Of a DNA stretch of 64,000 nucleotides, positions 9,190-17,154 are shown one piece after another. The first letter of the stretch is position 1. Each line of letters begins with the position of its first letter. The notes under the pieces are model-generated. The model was given only the letters and a program-made list of their open reading frames with translations. It was not told the DNA's origin and did no database searches. A program made the translations under genes and the position numbers. The stretch comes from an uncultured Adlercreutzia sp. GTDB taxonomy: Bacteria > Actinomycetota > Coriobacteriia > Coriobacteriales > Eggerthellaceae. The stretch spans positions 131,051-195,050 of the forward strand of contig CAJUSP010000003.1 in assembly GCA_910589165.1 (NCBI GenBank). Direction: 5' to 3'.

Positions 9190-11640
9190 CTACCCGCGCA
9201 CTTCGGCGCCGCAGACCGCCTGCACCTTGGCCACGAGCTTGCCCAAGGCCGCCTCCACTTCCTCGCTTTTCAGCGTGCGGTCGGCCGCGCGGTAAGTGAG
9301 GCTGTAGGCCATGGACTTCTTGTTCGCGCCCACGCGCTCGGCGTCGCGGTACACGTCGAACAGCGCCACGCTCTCCAGCAGCTTGCCGCCGGCAGAGGTC
9401 ATCACCTGGGTCATCTTCTCGTGGGTCACGTCCTCGTCCACCACGAAGGCCTGATCGATGGCCACGGCCGGGTAGGTGGGCACGTCCACATAGGGGCGCA
9501 TCGGGCGCGCGTTCTTCACGAGCGCGTTCACATCGAGCTCGAAGGCGGCCACGGGCGCCTCGGCGCCGAAGGCCTCGGCCACCAGCGGGTGAATCTCGCC
9601 CACCCAGCCGATGACGGCGCCCCCGGCCAGCATCTCGGCGGCACGGCCGGGCTGCAGCTGCGGCGCCTCCTCGGCGGAAAGCGCGCGGAAACGCACCTTG
9701 GGCAGCGCCAGCTCGCGGGCGATGTTCTCCAGCACGCCCTTGGCGTCGAAGAAGTCGAAGGGCACCGCCGGCGCGTTCCACGCCGCGTCGTTCATGGCCC
9801 CGGCGAGTACGCCGCCGAGCTTCTTGCGCTCCTTGGGCTTCTTGCGGCCCTCGGCCGTCGCGAACACGGTGCCAATCTCGTAGAGCTGGATGTTCTTCAC
9901 GCCGCGGGCCTGGTTGTAGGCCACGGCGCGCAGAAGGCCGCCCATGATGGTCTGACGCATCACCGACTGATCGGCGTTCAGCGGGTTCAGCAGCTCCACG
10001 GCCATGCCCAGCCCCTCGGCGGGCAGGCGCAGGCGCTCCACATCGCCGGGCTCGGCGAAGGAGTAGGTCATGGTCTCGTTCATGCCCGAGGCGCGCAGGG
10101 TGTCGTTCAGAAGACGCACAACAAGCTGCTCGGGGGTGCGGGTGCCCACGCGCTCGCGGCCGCCGGGCAGCGTGGGGGCAATGCGGTCCATGCCCCACAG
10201 GCGCAGCACTTCCTCGTACAGGTCGATCTCGCGCTCGAGGTCGGGGCGGAAGGTGGGCGGCAGCACGCGCAGCACGTCGGCCTCGGCGGTGTCCTCCACC
10301 GCGCAGCCGAGGCGCACGAGGATGTCCTTCACGAACTCGGCCGGAATGTCGGCGCCCATCATGGCGTTGAAGCGCGGAATGCGGAAGGTAAGCTCGATCT
10401 GCTCGGTGGGCAGCGGGTACACGTCCACCACGCCGGGGCGCACGGTGCCGCCGGACACCTCGGCCAGAAGCGCCGCCGCGGCCTTCGACACCACCTCGCA
10501 CAGGTTGTCGTCCACGCCGCGCTCGTAGCGCATCGAGGCCTCGGAGATGAGGCCGAGGTTGCGGCTCGTGCGCGAGGTGCGGCCGTGCTCGAAGGAGGCC
10601 GATTCCAGAAGCACCGTGGTGGTGGCCTCGGTAACCTCGCTGTCCTCGCCGCCCATGACGCCGGCAAGCGCCACCGCGCGCTCAGGCGTGGCGATGACGG
10701 TCATGTCTTGCGTGAGCTCGCGGCGCTCGCCGTCGAGGGTCACCAGCACCTCGCCGTCCTCGGCCGCCCGCACGATGATATGGGCCACGCCATCGGCCGA
10801 GGCCACCTTGTCGAAGTCGAAGGCGTGCAGCGGCTGGCCGTAGAGGTACAGGATGTAGTTCGTCACGTCCACCACGTTGTTGATGGGGCGGCCGCCCGCG
10901 GCGGTCACGCGCTCGGCGAGCCAGTCGGGCGACGGGCCCACCTTCACGTTGTCGATGACGCGGGCCGTGTAACGGGGGCAGCGGACGTCCTCGGGAATCT
11001 CCACGGTCACCGCCTCGGCCACGTCGGCCCCCTCGGTGCACTCAGCCAGCTTCGCCACATCGGCAGCGAGCGGGTAGTCCACCGGCTGCTGGTACATGGC
11101 GCCCACCTCGCGGGCCAGGCCCACCACCGACAGGCAATCAGGGCGGTTCGGAGTAATCTCCAGATCGAGCACCGTGTCGCCAGAGCCGATGACCTCGGCC
11201 ATGGGGGTGCCCACGACGGTATCCTCCGGCAGCACCCAAATGCCCGAGTGGTCCGAGCCCAGCCCCAGCTCGCGCTGCGAACAGCACATGCCCAGGCTCA
11301 CGACCCCGCGCAGCTTCGACTTCTTAATCTTGAAGTCGCCCGGCAGCACCGCTCCCACAGTGGCCACCGGCACCTTGATGTTTGCAGCGATATTCGGCGC
11401 CCCGCAGACAATCTGCACCGGCTCGCCCTCGCCCACGTTCACCGTCACCACATGCATATGGTCGGAATCGGGATGCGGCTCGCAGGTAAGCACCTCGCCC
11501 ACCACCACGCCGTCGAAAGCCTCCCCCAGCGTCTCGACGCCCTCCACGCCGGTTCCCGTCAAATCCAGCCTGTCGCAAAACGCCTTCAGATCCCCCGGCA
11601 CCGCCGTATATTCAGAAAGCCACTTCAAAGATAGTTTCAT
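9190..11640 (-). CDS. pheT: Phenylalanine-tRNA ligase beta subunit
   Basis: The beta subunit of the tetrameric PheRS. Over 816 residues the usual order is seen: N-terminal tRNA-binding EMAP-like domain (about 40-150), B3/B4 editing region, B5 domain, core, and a C-terminal ferredoxin-fold anticodon-binding domain (about 720-816, from YVDVPTYPAVAIDQ). The ATG is preceded by AGGAGAAAG. pheS lies upstream on the same strand but separated by 273 bases, more than the usual tight spacing of pheST. Confidence 0.97.
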   Translation of the reverse strand: MKLSLKWLSEYTAVPGDLKAFCDRLDLTGTGVEGVETLGEAFDGVVVGEVLTCEPHPDSDHMHVVTVNVGEGEPVQIVCGAPNIAANIKVPVATVGAVLPGDFKIKKSKLRGVVSLGMCCSQRELGLGSDHSGIWVLPEDTVVGTPMAEVIGSGDTVLDLEITPNRPDCLSVVGLAREVGAMYQQPVDYPLAADVAKLAECTEGADVAEAVTVEIPEDVRCPRYTARVIDNVKVGPSPDWLAERVTAAGGRPINNVVDVTNYILYLYGQPLHAFDFDKVASADGVAHIIVRAAEDGEVLVTLDGERRELTQDMTVIATPERAVALAGVMGGEDSEVTEATTTVLLESASFEHGRTSRTSRNLGLISEASMRYERGVDDNLCEVVSKAAAALLAEVSGGTVRPGVVDVYPLPTEQIELTFRIPRFNAMMGADIPAEFVKDILVRLGCAVEDTAEADVLRVLPPTFRPDLEREIDLYEEVLRLWGMDRIAPTLPGGRERVGTRTPEQLVVRLLNDTLRASGMNETMTYSFAEPGDVERLRLPAEGLGMAVELLNPLNADQSVMRQTIMGGLLRAVAYNQARGVKNIQLYEIGTVFATAEGRKKPKERKKLGGVLAGAMNDAAWNAPAVPFDFFDAKGVLENIARELALPKVRFRALSAEEAPQLQPGRAAEMLAGGAVIGWVGEIHPLVAEAFGAEAPVAAFELDVNALVKNARPMRPYVDVPTYPAVAIDQAFVVDEDVTHEKMTQVMTSAGGKLLESVALFDVYRDAERVGANKKSMAYSLTYRAADRTLKSEEVEAALGKLVAKVQAVCGAEVRG

Positions 11641-11913
11641 GATCCGTTCTTTCTCCTAAAACTTTTTTGTCAAACAGGTTGGCGTAGTAAGTCAGCGAGC
11701 GGCTATGAGGCGTTTCAGATTGCCCCGCCTTTGGGCCAAGTGACCTTCGGTCACGCCGAGCCCAAAACAAGGGGCAAGGTGAAATGCATCAGAGTCGCGC
11801 AGCGTCGGCTTGTCCGTCCGTTCCGCCAGGACGGACGGAACAACACAGCGAGGACTGTCTGAGCGACTGGGCATTACCCGGAAGCCCGATCCCGACGAGT
11901 TCCAACCGAAACC
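11641..11913 (-). other. Structured pheS-pheT intergenic region
   Basis: No convincing gene. On the minus strand there are two clear hairpins: arms GTCCGTCC/GGACGGAC at about 11815-11840, and GTGACC-GAA-GGTCAC at about 11741-11755. Neither has a T-run directly behind it. The layout loosely resembles 2330-2425, suggesting a decayed intergenic repeat family. Confidence 0.4.
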
Positions 11914-12975
11914 TTAGAATTGCCGCAAGAAACGCATGTCCCCTTCAAGCAGCATACGCAAGTCCGGCACGTCGTACTTGAGGCAGGCGATGCGCTCCAC
12001 CCCCATGCCGAAGGCGAACCCCGAGTACTCCTCCGGGTCGATGCTGCTCATGGAAAGCACGTTGGGATCCACCATGCCGCAGCCGAGAATCTCAAGCCAG
12101 CCGGTGCCCTTGCACATGCGGCAGCCCTCGCCGTGGCACACGGCACAGCTCACGTCCACCTCAGCCGAAGGCTCGGTGAAGGGGAAGTAGTGGGCGCGGA
12201 AGCGCGTCTTGCGCTCGGGCCCGAACAGCTGCTTGCACACATAGTCGAGGGTGCCCTTCAAATCGCCGAAGGTGATGCCGCGGTCCACCACCAGGCCCTC
12301 GATCTGGTGGAACTGCGGCAGGTGCGAGGGGTCGGCCACATCGCGGCGGTACACCTTGCCCGGCGCGATCATGTAGATGGGCAGGTCCCAGTCCTCCATG
12401 ACGTGCACCTGCACGCCGGAGGTCTGGGTGCGCAGAAGCACGTCGGACTCGCCGCGCACCCGCGAGGTGTCGCCGGACAAATCGCGCACGTAGAAGGTGT
12501 CCTGCATGGACCGGCTCGGGTGGTCGGCCGGGGCGTTCAGAGCCGTAAAGTTGTAGTAGTCGGTCTCGATCTCGGAGCCTTCCACCACCTTGTAGCCGAG
12601 CCCCATGAAGATGTCGCTCACCTCGTCGATGATGCCGTTGATAAGGTGGCGCGTGCCCATCTGCTGGGCGCGGCCGGGAAGGGTGACGTCCACGGCGGCG
12701 GCATCGATGGCGGCGGACAGCTCGGCGGCGGACAGCTCGGCCTTGCGGGCGGCCAGCGCCTCCTCCACCTCGGCGCGGGCCTCGTTCACAGCGCGGCCCA
12801 CTTCGGCGCGCTCCTCCTTGGGCACCTGGCCCATAGAGCGCAAGTAGCCGGTCAGCGTGCCCGACTTGCCGATGACCTGCACGCGCACGGCCTCAAGGTC
12901 CGCCGACGTGGCCGCCTGCGCAATGGCCTCGAGCGTCGATGCGCGAAGGGCGCTCAGCTCCTCTGCAATAGCCAT
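11914..12975 (-). CDS. pheS: Phenylalanine-tRNA ligase alpha subunit
   Basis: Catalytic alpha subunit of PheRS, class II aminoacyl-tRNA synthetase. It has an N-terminal coiled-coil arm, motif 2 around FRAHYFPFTEPSAEVDV, and a C-terminal glycine-rich motif 3 (GFAFGMGVERIACLKY). The frame is open to an ATG at 13017, but the ATG at 12975 (MAIAEELSAL) has AGGAAGG at good spacing and gives a normal 353 residues. The extra upstream codons would read MRPFFVIARG and overlap a terminator-like hairpin, so they are probably leader sequence. Confidence 0.95.
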   Translation of the reverse strand: MAIAEELSALRASTLEAIAQAATSADLEAVRVQVIGKSGTLTGYLRSMGQVPKEERAEVGRAVNEARAEVEEALAARKAELSAAELSAAIDAAAVDVTLPGRAQQMGTRHLINGIIDEVSDIFMGLGYKVVEGSEIETDYYNFTALNAPADHPSRSMQDTFYVRDLSGDTSRVRGESDVLLRTQTSGVQVHVMEDWDLPIYMIAPGKVYRRDVADPSHLPQFHQIEGLVVDRGITFGDLKGTLDYVCKQLFGPERKTRFRAHYFPFTEPSAEVDVSCAVCHGEGCRMCKGTGWLEILGCGMVDPNVLSMSSIDPEEYSGFAFGMGVERIACLKYDVPDLRMLLEGDMRFLRQF

Positions 12976-13003
12976 AGGGTACAACCTTCCTCTCGCGATA
13001 ACG

Positions 13004-13028
13004 AAAAAAGGGCGCATGCCACACGCCC
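13004..13028 (-). terminator. Hairpin with T-run in the pheS leader
   Basis: On the minus strand GGGCG ... CGCCC (extendable through two G-U pairs to an 8-bp stem with a 3-base loop) is followed by six T residues. It lies 29 bases before the pheS ATG and about 60 bases after the stop of the upstream gene. It could terminate that gene or act as an attenuator for pheS. The T-run is read as two Phe codons in the frame leading into pheS. Confidence 0.6.
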
Positions 13029-13054
13029 TGACGGTTCATTGCATACGAATGACC

Positions 13055-13060
13055 AGTATA
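13055..13060 (-). promoter_or_regulatory. Candidate -10 of a pheS promoter
   Basis: TATACT on the minus strand, in the 113-base gap before pheS. No good -35 is seen at 16-18 bases. If used, the leader would be about 73 bases and would include the hairpin at 13004-13028. Confidence 0.35.
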
Positions 13061-13088
13061 GCGCTTATGAATTGCGCTCGCCGAAGAA

Positions 13089-14237
13089 TTAGAGGAAACG
13101 GTACTTGACCGTGCGTAAACCCCAGGCCTTGCAGCTGGAGAAGCCGAAGGCCTTCCACACGCCGGGCTGCAGGTCCAGCACGCGGGAACCGCCGCCCATG
13201 GAGCCGCAGTCGTTCACCGTGGCGTACACCGTCTGGCCGCCGTAGACGATTTCCACCGTGCGGCCGAAGTAGCTGCGGTAGTTGGAAAGCGACTTGGGCA
13301 CCGCCACGCCCATGGACCAGTCGTCGCAGGTAGCGCCGGTAGAGGTGGTGCCGGGGTTGGGGGTGTTCGGGTCGGTGGAGCCGCCGTAGGCCGAGGCCAC
13401 ACCGCTCTTCCACCCGGCATTCGAGCTGCTCGACCCGCTCGAGGAGCCCTCGGAGGACCCGCCCGAGGAACCGGAGCCTGCAGATTCGTCGGCGTTGTCG
13501 TCATCGTCGGCCACGGGCTCGTCGTCGGAGACCACCGGCTCGCGCTCGGTGGTGTTGGCTTCAGAGCTCTCCTCGGCGGCGGCAGCAGCAGCGGCAGCCG
13601 CTTCCTCCTCCTGCTTGCGCAGGGCCTCGGCCTGGGCGGCCAGCTCGGCCAAGCGGGCCACGTGCTCTTCCTTGGCGCTCGACAGGTCGCGGGTGGCTTC
13701 CTCCACCACGGCCTGGGCCTCGTAGCGCTTCTCCTCCTGGGCGGCCAGGGCCTCTTCCTGCTCGCTCTTCTGGGCGTTCAGCTCGTCGGACACCTCGTCG
13801 AAGGCGCGCTTGCGCTCCTTCTGCTCGGCCACCTCGTCGGCCTGGTAGGCCATAATCTGCGCGGCGTACTCCATGTTGCGCAGAAGCTCGTCGAAGTTCT
13901 TCGCATCGAGGATGAAGCCGATGAGCCCCAGCGAGCTGCCGTCGCGGTACTCGCTCACCGCCACCTGGCCCAAAGCCTCGCGCCCGTCGAGCATGGCCTG
14001 CTGGGCCTCCAGGGCCGAGGCGGCCGTCTCGTCGATCTTCTTCTGCAGCTCGGCCACTTCCGCCGACAGCGCCTCGTATTCCTCGTTGATCTGCGCCATG
14101 CGCGACTCGGCCGCATCGAGGGCCGACTGGGCGTCGGCCACGGCCGCCGAGCCGTCATCGGGTTCGGCCAGGGCCTGCCGGGGGAACGCCCCCAGAAGCG
14201 AGAACGTGAGCAGCAGCGCCAGCGCCGCGCACAGCAT
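13089..14237 (-). CDS. Secreted coiled-coil protein with C-terminal double-psi beta-barrel-like domain
   Basis: 382 residues. Signal peptide at 1-24 (LCAALALLLTFSLLG ... ALA). Residues ~30-235 are a long charged coiled coil of the type found in peptidoglycan-hydrolase partners. A Ser/Gly-rich linker follows, then a C-terminal ~90-residue domain resembling RlpA/3D-type double-psi barrels, with conserved-looking aspartates in CDDWSMGV, VNDCGSMGG and LDLQPG. A cell-wall role is inferred. The open frame extends upstream to 14741, but the ATG at 14237 has an AGGGGAG ribosome site and the signal peptide right after it. Confidence 0.75.
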   Translation of the reverse strand: MLCAALALLLTFSLLGAFPRQALAEPDDGSAAVADAQSALDAAESRMAQINEEYEALSAEVAELQKKIDETAASALEAQQAMLDGREALGQVAVSEYRDGSSLGLIGFILDAKNFDELLRNMEYAAQIMAYQADEVAEQKERKRAFDEVSDELNAQKSEQEEALAAQEEKRYEAQAVVEEATRDLSSAKEEHVARLAELAAQAEALRKQEEEAAAAAAAAAEESSEANTTEREPVVSDDEPVADDDDNADESAGSGSSGGSSEGSSSGSSSSNAGWKSGVASAYGGSTDPNTPNPGTTSTGATCDDWSMGVAVPKSLSNYRSYFGRTVEIVYGGQTVYATVNDCGSMGGGSRVLDLQPGVWKAFGFSSCKAWGLRTVKYRFL

Positions 14238-14441
14238 CCTCTCCCCTTTATGCAGCAGGTATGCCAAAGCGTCCCTTCCTGAAGCCCGACAGATTCCTCG
14301 CGCCGCCTGCAGCGGCTGCGTTTCGCGAATTGCAATCGGCTTATCTTCCCGAAAACCCCCGACCGTGGCAAGCGTCTTGCCGAAAAAGACACGAGCCAGC
14401 CATCTGGTGCGCACGATCTTAGCAAAGATAGGGCACTTTTT

Positions 14442-14455
14442 CAAATATTTGTTCG
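14442..14455 (+). promoter_or_regulatory. Degenerate SOS-box-like site
   Basis: CAAATATTTGTTCG resembles the CGAAC-N4-GTTCG LexA box of Gram-positive and actinobacterial genomes, with the right half intact and the left half degenerate. It lies just upstream of the promoter for the RHH-PIN-recN operon. Weak on its own. Confidence 0.3.
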
Positions 14456-14463
14456 TATTATCA

Positions 14464-14492
14464 TTGCACTTTTCGGGAAAAGGGCGTACACT
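14464..14492 (+). promoter_or_regulatory. Sigma-70-type promoter of the RHH-PIN-recN operon
   Basis: -35 TTGCAC (14464-14469), exactly 17 bases, then -10 TACACT (14487-14492). The predicted start is about 14499, leaving a ~24-base leader containing AAGGAGG before the ATG at 14523. Confidence 0.65.
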
Positions 14493-14522
14493 ACGGCGAA
14501 ACACAAGGGAAAGGAGGGGCCT

Positions 14523-14807
14523 ATGCACGCGGTCGTCACCGCCCGGGTTCCCCAGGAAATCCGGGACCAAGTCCACAGCAAGCTGCGCGATATCGGCTCG
14601 TCGCCCACCGAACTCATCAACGCCGCCTACGAGTACCTGCTGGCCACAGGGTCGCTGCCCGACGCGAACCCCGCCGAGGCGCCCCTGCGCATCACGCTCA
14701 CCGACAAGCAGGCCAACGAGCTGCGCTTCCGCCTGCGCCACGCCACGCGCCCCGTGCCCGACACGTTCTGGCGGCGCGTCGTGGAAGACCCTCGGGAAGG
14801 GGCGTGA
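14523..14807 (+). CDS. Ribbon-helix-helix antitoxin-like protein
   Basis: 94 residues. The N-terminus has the pattern of a RelB/DinJ-type ribbon-helix-helix: a short strand (AVVTARVPQEIRDQ), then helices through SSPTELINAAYEYLLATG. A less conserved tail could wrap a partner protein. It has its own promoter and a strong AAGGAGG ribosome site. The PIN gene follows with a one-base overlap (TGATG). By family logic it would bind the downstream PIN protein and its own promoter, but neither is shown. No clear inverted repeat operator is seen at the promoter. Confidence 0.7.
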   Translation: MHAVVTARVPQEIRDQVHSKLRDIGSSPTELINAAYEYLLATGSLPDANPAEAPLRITLTDKQANELRFRLRHATRPVPDTFWRRVVEDPREGA

Positions 14808-15259
14808 TGGCCATGCGCCTGCTCATCGAAAGCGATGTGCTGCTCGACTTCATCGGCGAGCGCCCCAGCACCGCCGCGGCCTGGAACAAGCTGCACGCCC
14901 TAGAGCTTACCGGCGCCGCCGAGCTGTGGGTTACCGCCGACGCCTTCGCCGAGGTGCGCGAAGCCCTACTGGGCACCTTAAGCGACCACGACATCCGCTC
15001 GGCCCTGCGCTCGTCGCTCGCCTTTTTGTCGGTGTGCTCGGTGGACGGCTCCGATATCCGCTTCGCCCTCGACCGCGAGATGCTGCCCTTAGCCTCGGCC
15101 ATCACCGAGTCCTGCGCCCGCAAGATCCAGGCCGACTTCATCGTCACCGGCCGCGGCCCCATCGACATCGCCCGCCCGGTGCGCCGGGTGGCCCCCGACG
15201 AGCTGTTCTCGGTGCTTGAAAGCGAGCAGGGCCTTGTCTTCGACGTTATCGACCTTTAA
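14807..15259 (+). CDS. PIN-domain protein, possible toxin
   Basis: 150 residues from the ATG at 14807; a GTG at 14804 is an alternative. PIN features are the N-terminal aspartate strand (LIESDVLLDFIGERP), a central acidic helix (ADAFAEVREALLG) and the C-terminal strand QADFIVTG. PIN proteins are usually Mg-dependent RNases. The last usual acidic residue after IVTG is not obvious (GRGPIDIAR), so catalytic competence is uncertain. The gene overlaps the RHH gene and is 12 bases from recN, so all three are probably one transcript. Confidence 0.7.
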   Translation: MAMRLLIESDVLLDFIGERPSTAAAWNKLHALELTGAAELWVTADAFAEVREALLGTLSDHDIRSALRSSLAFLSVCSVDGSDIRFALDREMLPLASAITESCARKIQADFIVTGRGPIDIARPVRRVAPDELFSVLESEQGLVFDVIDL

Positions 15260-15271
15260 AAGGATGCGGCC

Positions 15272-16894
15272 ATGATAGATGAAATCTCCGTAAGCGATAT
15301 CGCCCTTATCCGCGAGGCGTCGCTTTCCCCCTCCCCCGCCCTCACGGTGCTCACCGGCGAGACGGGCGCGGGCAAGACCGCCCTCGTGTCGGCTGTGAAG
15401 CTGCTGGTGGGCGAGCGGGCCGATGCCTCGGCCGTGCGCGAGGGGGCCCGCAGCGCGCAAGTGAGCGGGCGCCTCTTCCCCGGCATTGGCGAAGCCGACG
15501 ATCTCGTGGTCACGCGCCGGATAGGCGCCGACGGCCGCAGCCGCGCCACCTTGAACGGCGCCATGGCCTCCGTCTCCGAGCTCGCTCGCACCGTGGGACC
15601 GCGGGTCGAGCTCTGCGGCCAGCACGAGTTCCAGGCGCTGCTGAAGCCCGCCGAGCACGGGCGCATCCTCGATGCCTGGGGCAGCTTGGGAGAGGTGGCC
15701 GAGGCCTACCGGGCGGCGCTCGCCACGGTGCGCGAGCGCGAGGCCGCCCTGCAGGCCCTGCGCGAGCAGGCCCACTCCACCAACGCCCAGCTCGACGAGG
15801 CCCGCTTCACCATCGCCCAAATACAGGCGGTGAACCCCCAGGGCGGCGAGTACGAGGAACTGCGCGACTGGCTCTCTCGGGCCGAAAACGCCGAGACCCT
15901 CGCCCGCGCCTCCCACGGCGCCGCCGAGGCGCTCTCGGGCGACGGGGGCGCGCTCGACGCTCTGAACGCGGCCATCGCGCTCATCGACGAGGCCGCCCGC
16001 GCCGACGAGAGCCTCTCCGGCTTCGCCTCCTCGCTGCGCGAGACCTGCTACGTGGTGGAAGACGTGGCCCGCGATATGGGCTCCTACGCCAGCTCCATCG
16101 ATTTCGACGCCGCCTCGCTGGCCGAGGCCCAGGACCGCCTGGGGGCCCTCATGGGGCTCATGCGCAGCTTCGGCCCCACCATGGACGCCGTGTTCGAGCG
16201 GTGGGACGAGGCAGCGGCCCTGCTAGAGGTGGCCGACAACGCCGACGGCCACCTTGCCCGCGCCGAGCGCGAGTTGGAAGAGGCCGAGGCCGCCCTGGCC
16301 GAGGCGGCGGAGGCCTACGACGCGGCCCGCGCCGAGGCGGCCCCGCGCTTCGCCGCAACCGTAGGCGAGGTGCTCTCGCGCCTGGAGATGGGGTCGGCCG
16401 AGCTCGTGTGCACGGTGGCGCCCCTTGCGCGCGAGGCGTGGAACAGCCACGGCAGCGCCAGCGTCACCTTCGAGTTCAAGCCGGGCAAATCGATGCAGGC
16501 GCGTCCCTTGGCCCGCATCGCCTCCGGCGGCGAGATCAGCCGCGTTATGCTGGCGGTGAAGGTGGCCCTCGGCGCCAAGGACGGCACCGAGACCCTCGTC
16601 TTCGACGAGGTGGACGCCGGGGTGGGCGGCAGCACCGCCAACGCGCTCGCTGCGGTACTGGCCGAGCTGTCCCGCAGCCACCAGGTCATCGTCATCACCC
16701 ACCTGGCCCAAGTGGCGGCGCTCGCCGACAAGCACTACCGGGTCACGAAAACTGAGAGCGATGCCCCCGAGACCCAGCTTTCAGTCGTCGAGGGAGACGA
16801 GCGCGTAGCCGAGGTGGCCCGTCTGCTCTCAGGCACCGCCACCGAAACCAGCCTAGCCCACGCCCGAGAACTCCTAGAAGCCCGCACCTCGTAG
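15272..16894 (+). CDS. recN: DNA repair protein RecN
   Basis: SMC-like ATPase used in double-strand break repair. Walker A GETGAGKT is near residue 30. A long helical middle follows, then the ABC signature ASGGEISRVM, Walker B LVFDEVDAGVGG and the ITHLAQVAALAD switch. 540 residues, slightly short of the usual 550-570. AAGGATG lies ahead of the ATG. It is the last gene of the RHH-PIN operon. Its TAG stop lies inside the first copy of the 80-bp tandem repeat. Confidence 0.95.
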   Translation: MIDEISVSDIALIREASLSPSPALTVLTGETGAGKTALVSAVKLLVGERADASAVREGARSAQVSGRLFPGIGEADDLVVTRRIGADGRSRATLNGAMASVSELARTVGPRVELCGQHEFQALLKPAEHGRILDAWGSLGEVAEAYRAALATVREREAALQALREQAHSTNAQLDEARFTIAQIQAVNPQGGEYEELRDWLSRAENAETLARASHGAAEALSGDGGALDALNAAIALIDEAARADESLSGFASSLRETCYVVEDVARDMGSYASSIDFDAASLAEAQDRLGALMGLMRSFGPTMDAVFERWDEAAALLEVADNADGHLARAERELEEAEAALAEAAEAYDAARAEAAPRFAATVGEVLSRLEMGSAELVCTVAPLAREAWNSHGSASVTFEFKPGKSMQARPLARIASGGEISRVMLAVKVALGAKDGTETLVFDEVDAGVGGSTANALAAVLAELSRSHQVIVITHLAQVAALADKHYRVTKTESDAPETQLSVVEGDERVAEVARLLSGTATETSLAHARELLEARTS

Positions 16895-17076
16895 GGCAAC
16901 GGCCACGCCCTTGCCGCCCGCAACGGGAGACGTGCGTCCTTGCAAACTGCAGGATGGGACGGATCCTTCCGTAGGGCAAGGGCCATGCCCTTGCCGCCCG
17001 CAACGGGAGACGTGCGTCCTTGCAAACTGCAGGATGGGACGGATCCTTCCGTAGGGCAAGGGCCATGCCCTTGCCG
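16891..17076 (+). repeat. 80-bp tandem repeat carrying a palindrome
   Basis: Units begin at 16891, 16971 and 17051, giving an exact 80-base period. Two are complete and the third covers only about 26 bases. Each starts GTAGGGCAA and carries a palindrome with arms GGCAAGGGC/GCCCTTGCC around CAT (16975-16995, 17055-17075); the first copy (16895-16915) has one arm mismatch. The remaining ~55 bases are identical in copies one and two. The recN stop codon (16892-16894) is part of the first unit. Confidence 0.9.
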
Positions 17077-17121
17077 TCTACAATGGGAAACGCGCGCCTA
17101 TAGGGAACGCGCGACAAAAAC

Positions 17122-17142
17122 GGAAAGGGCATGGCCCTTTCC
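17122..17142 (-). repeat. Palindromic repeat, A/T arm variant with T5 tail
   Basis: Arms GGAAAGGGC/GCCCTTTCC around a 3-base centre. Compared with the common form, a C-G pair is replaced by A-T in both arms. On the minus strand it is followed by GTTTTTGTC, so it can act as the terminator of the deacetylase gene, whose stop is 12 bases away. Confidence 0.85.
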
Positions 17143-17154
17143 CTACGGGGGGGG

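Noticed and set aside
11692..11874. Minus-strand 60-codon ORF between pheS and pheT
   Set aside because: No ribosome site, no recognisable motif, and it runs across hairpins of the intergenic element.
12976..13088. T-box riboswitch upstream of pheS
   Set aside because: The 113-base gap is too short and has no recognisable T-box sequence or specifier stem.
16891..17076. CRISPR array
   Set aside because: The whole 80-base unit is repeated with no variable spacers, there are under three units and no cas genes.
16735..17132. Minus-strand ORFs over the tandem repeat
   Set aside because: The apparent protein repeats only mirror the 80-bp DNA repeat and overlap recN antisense.
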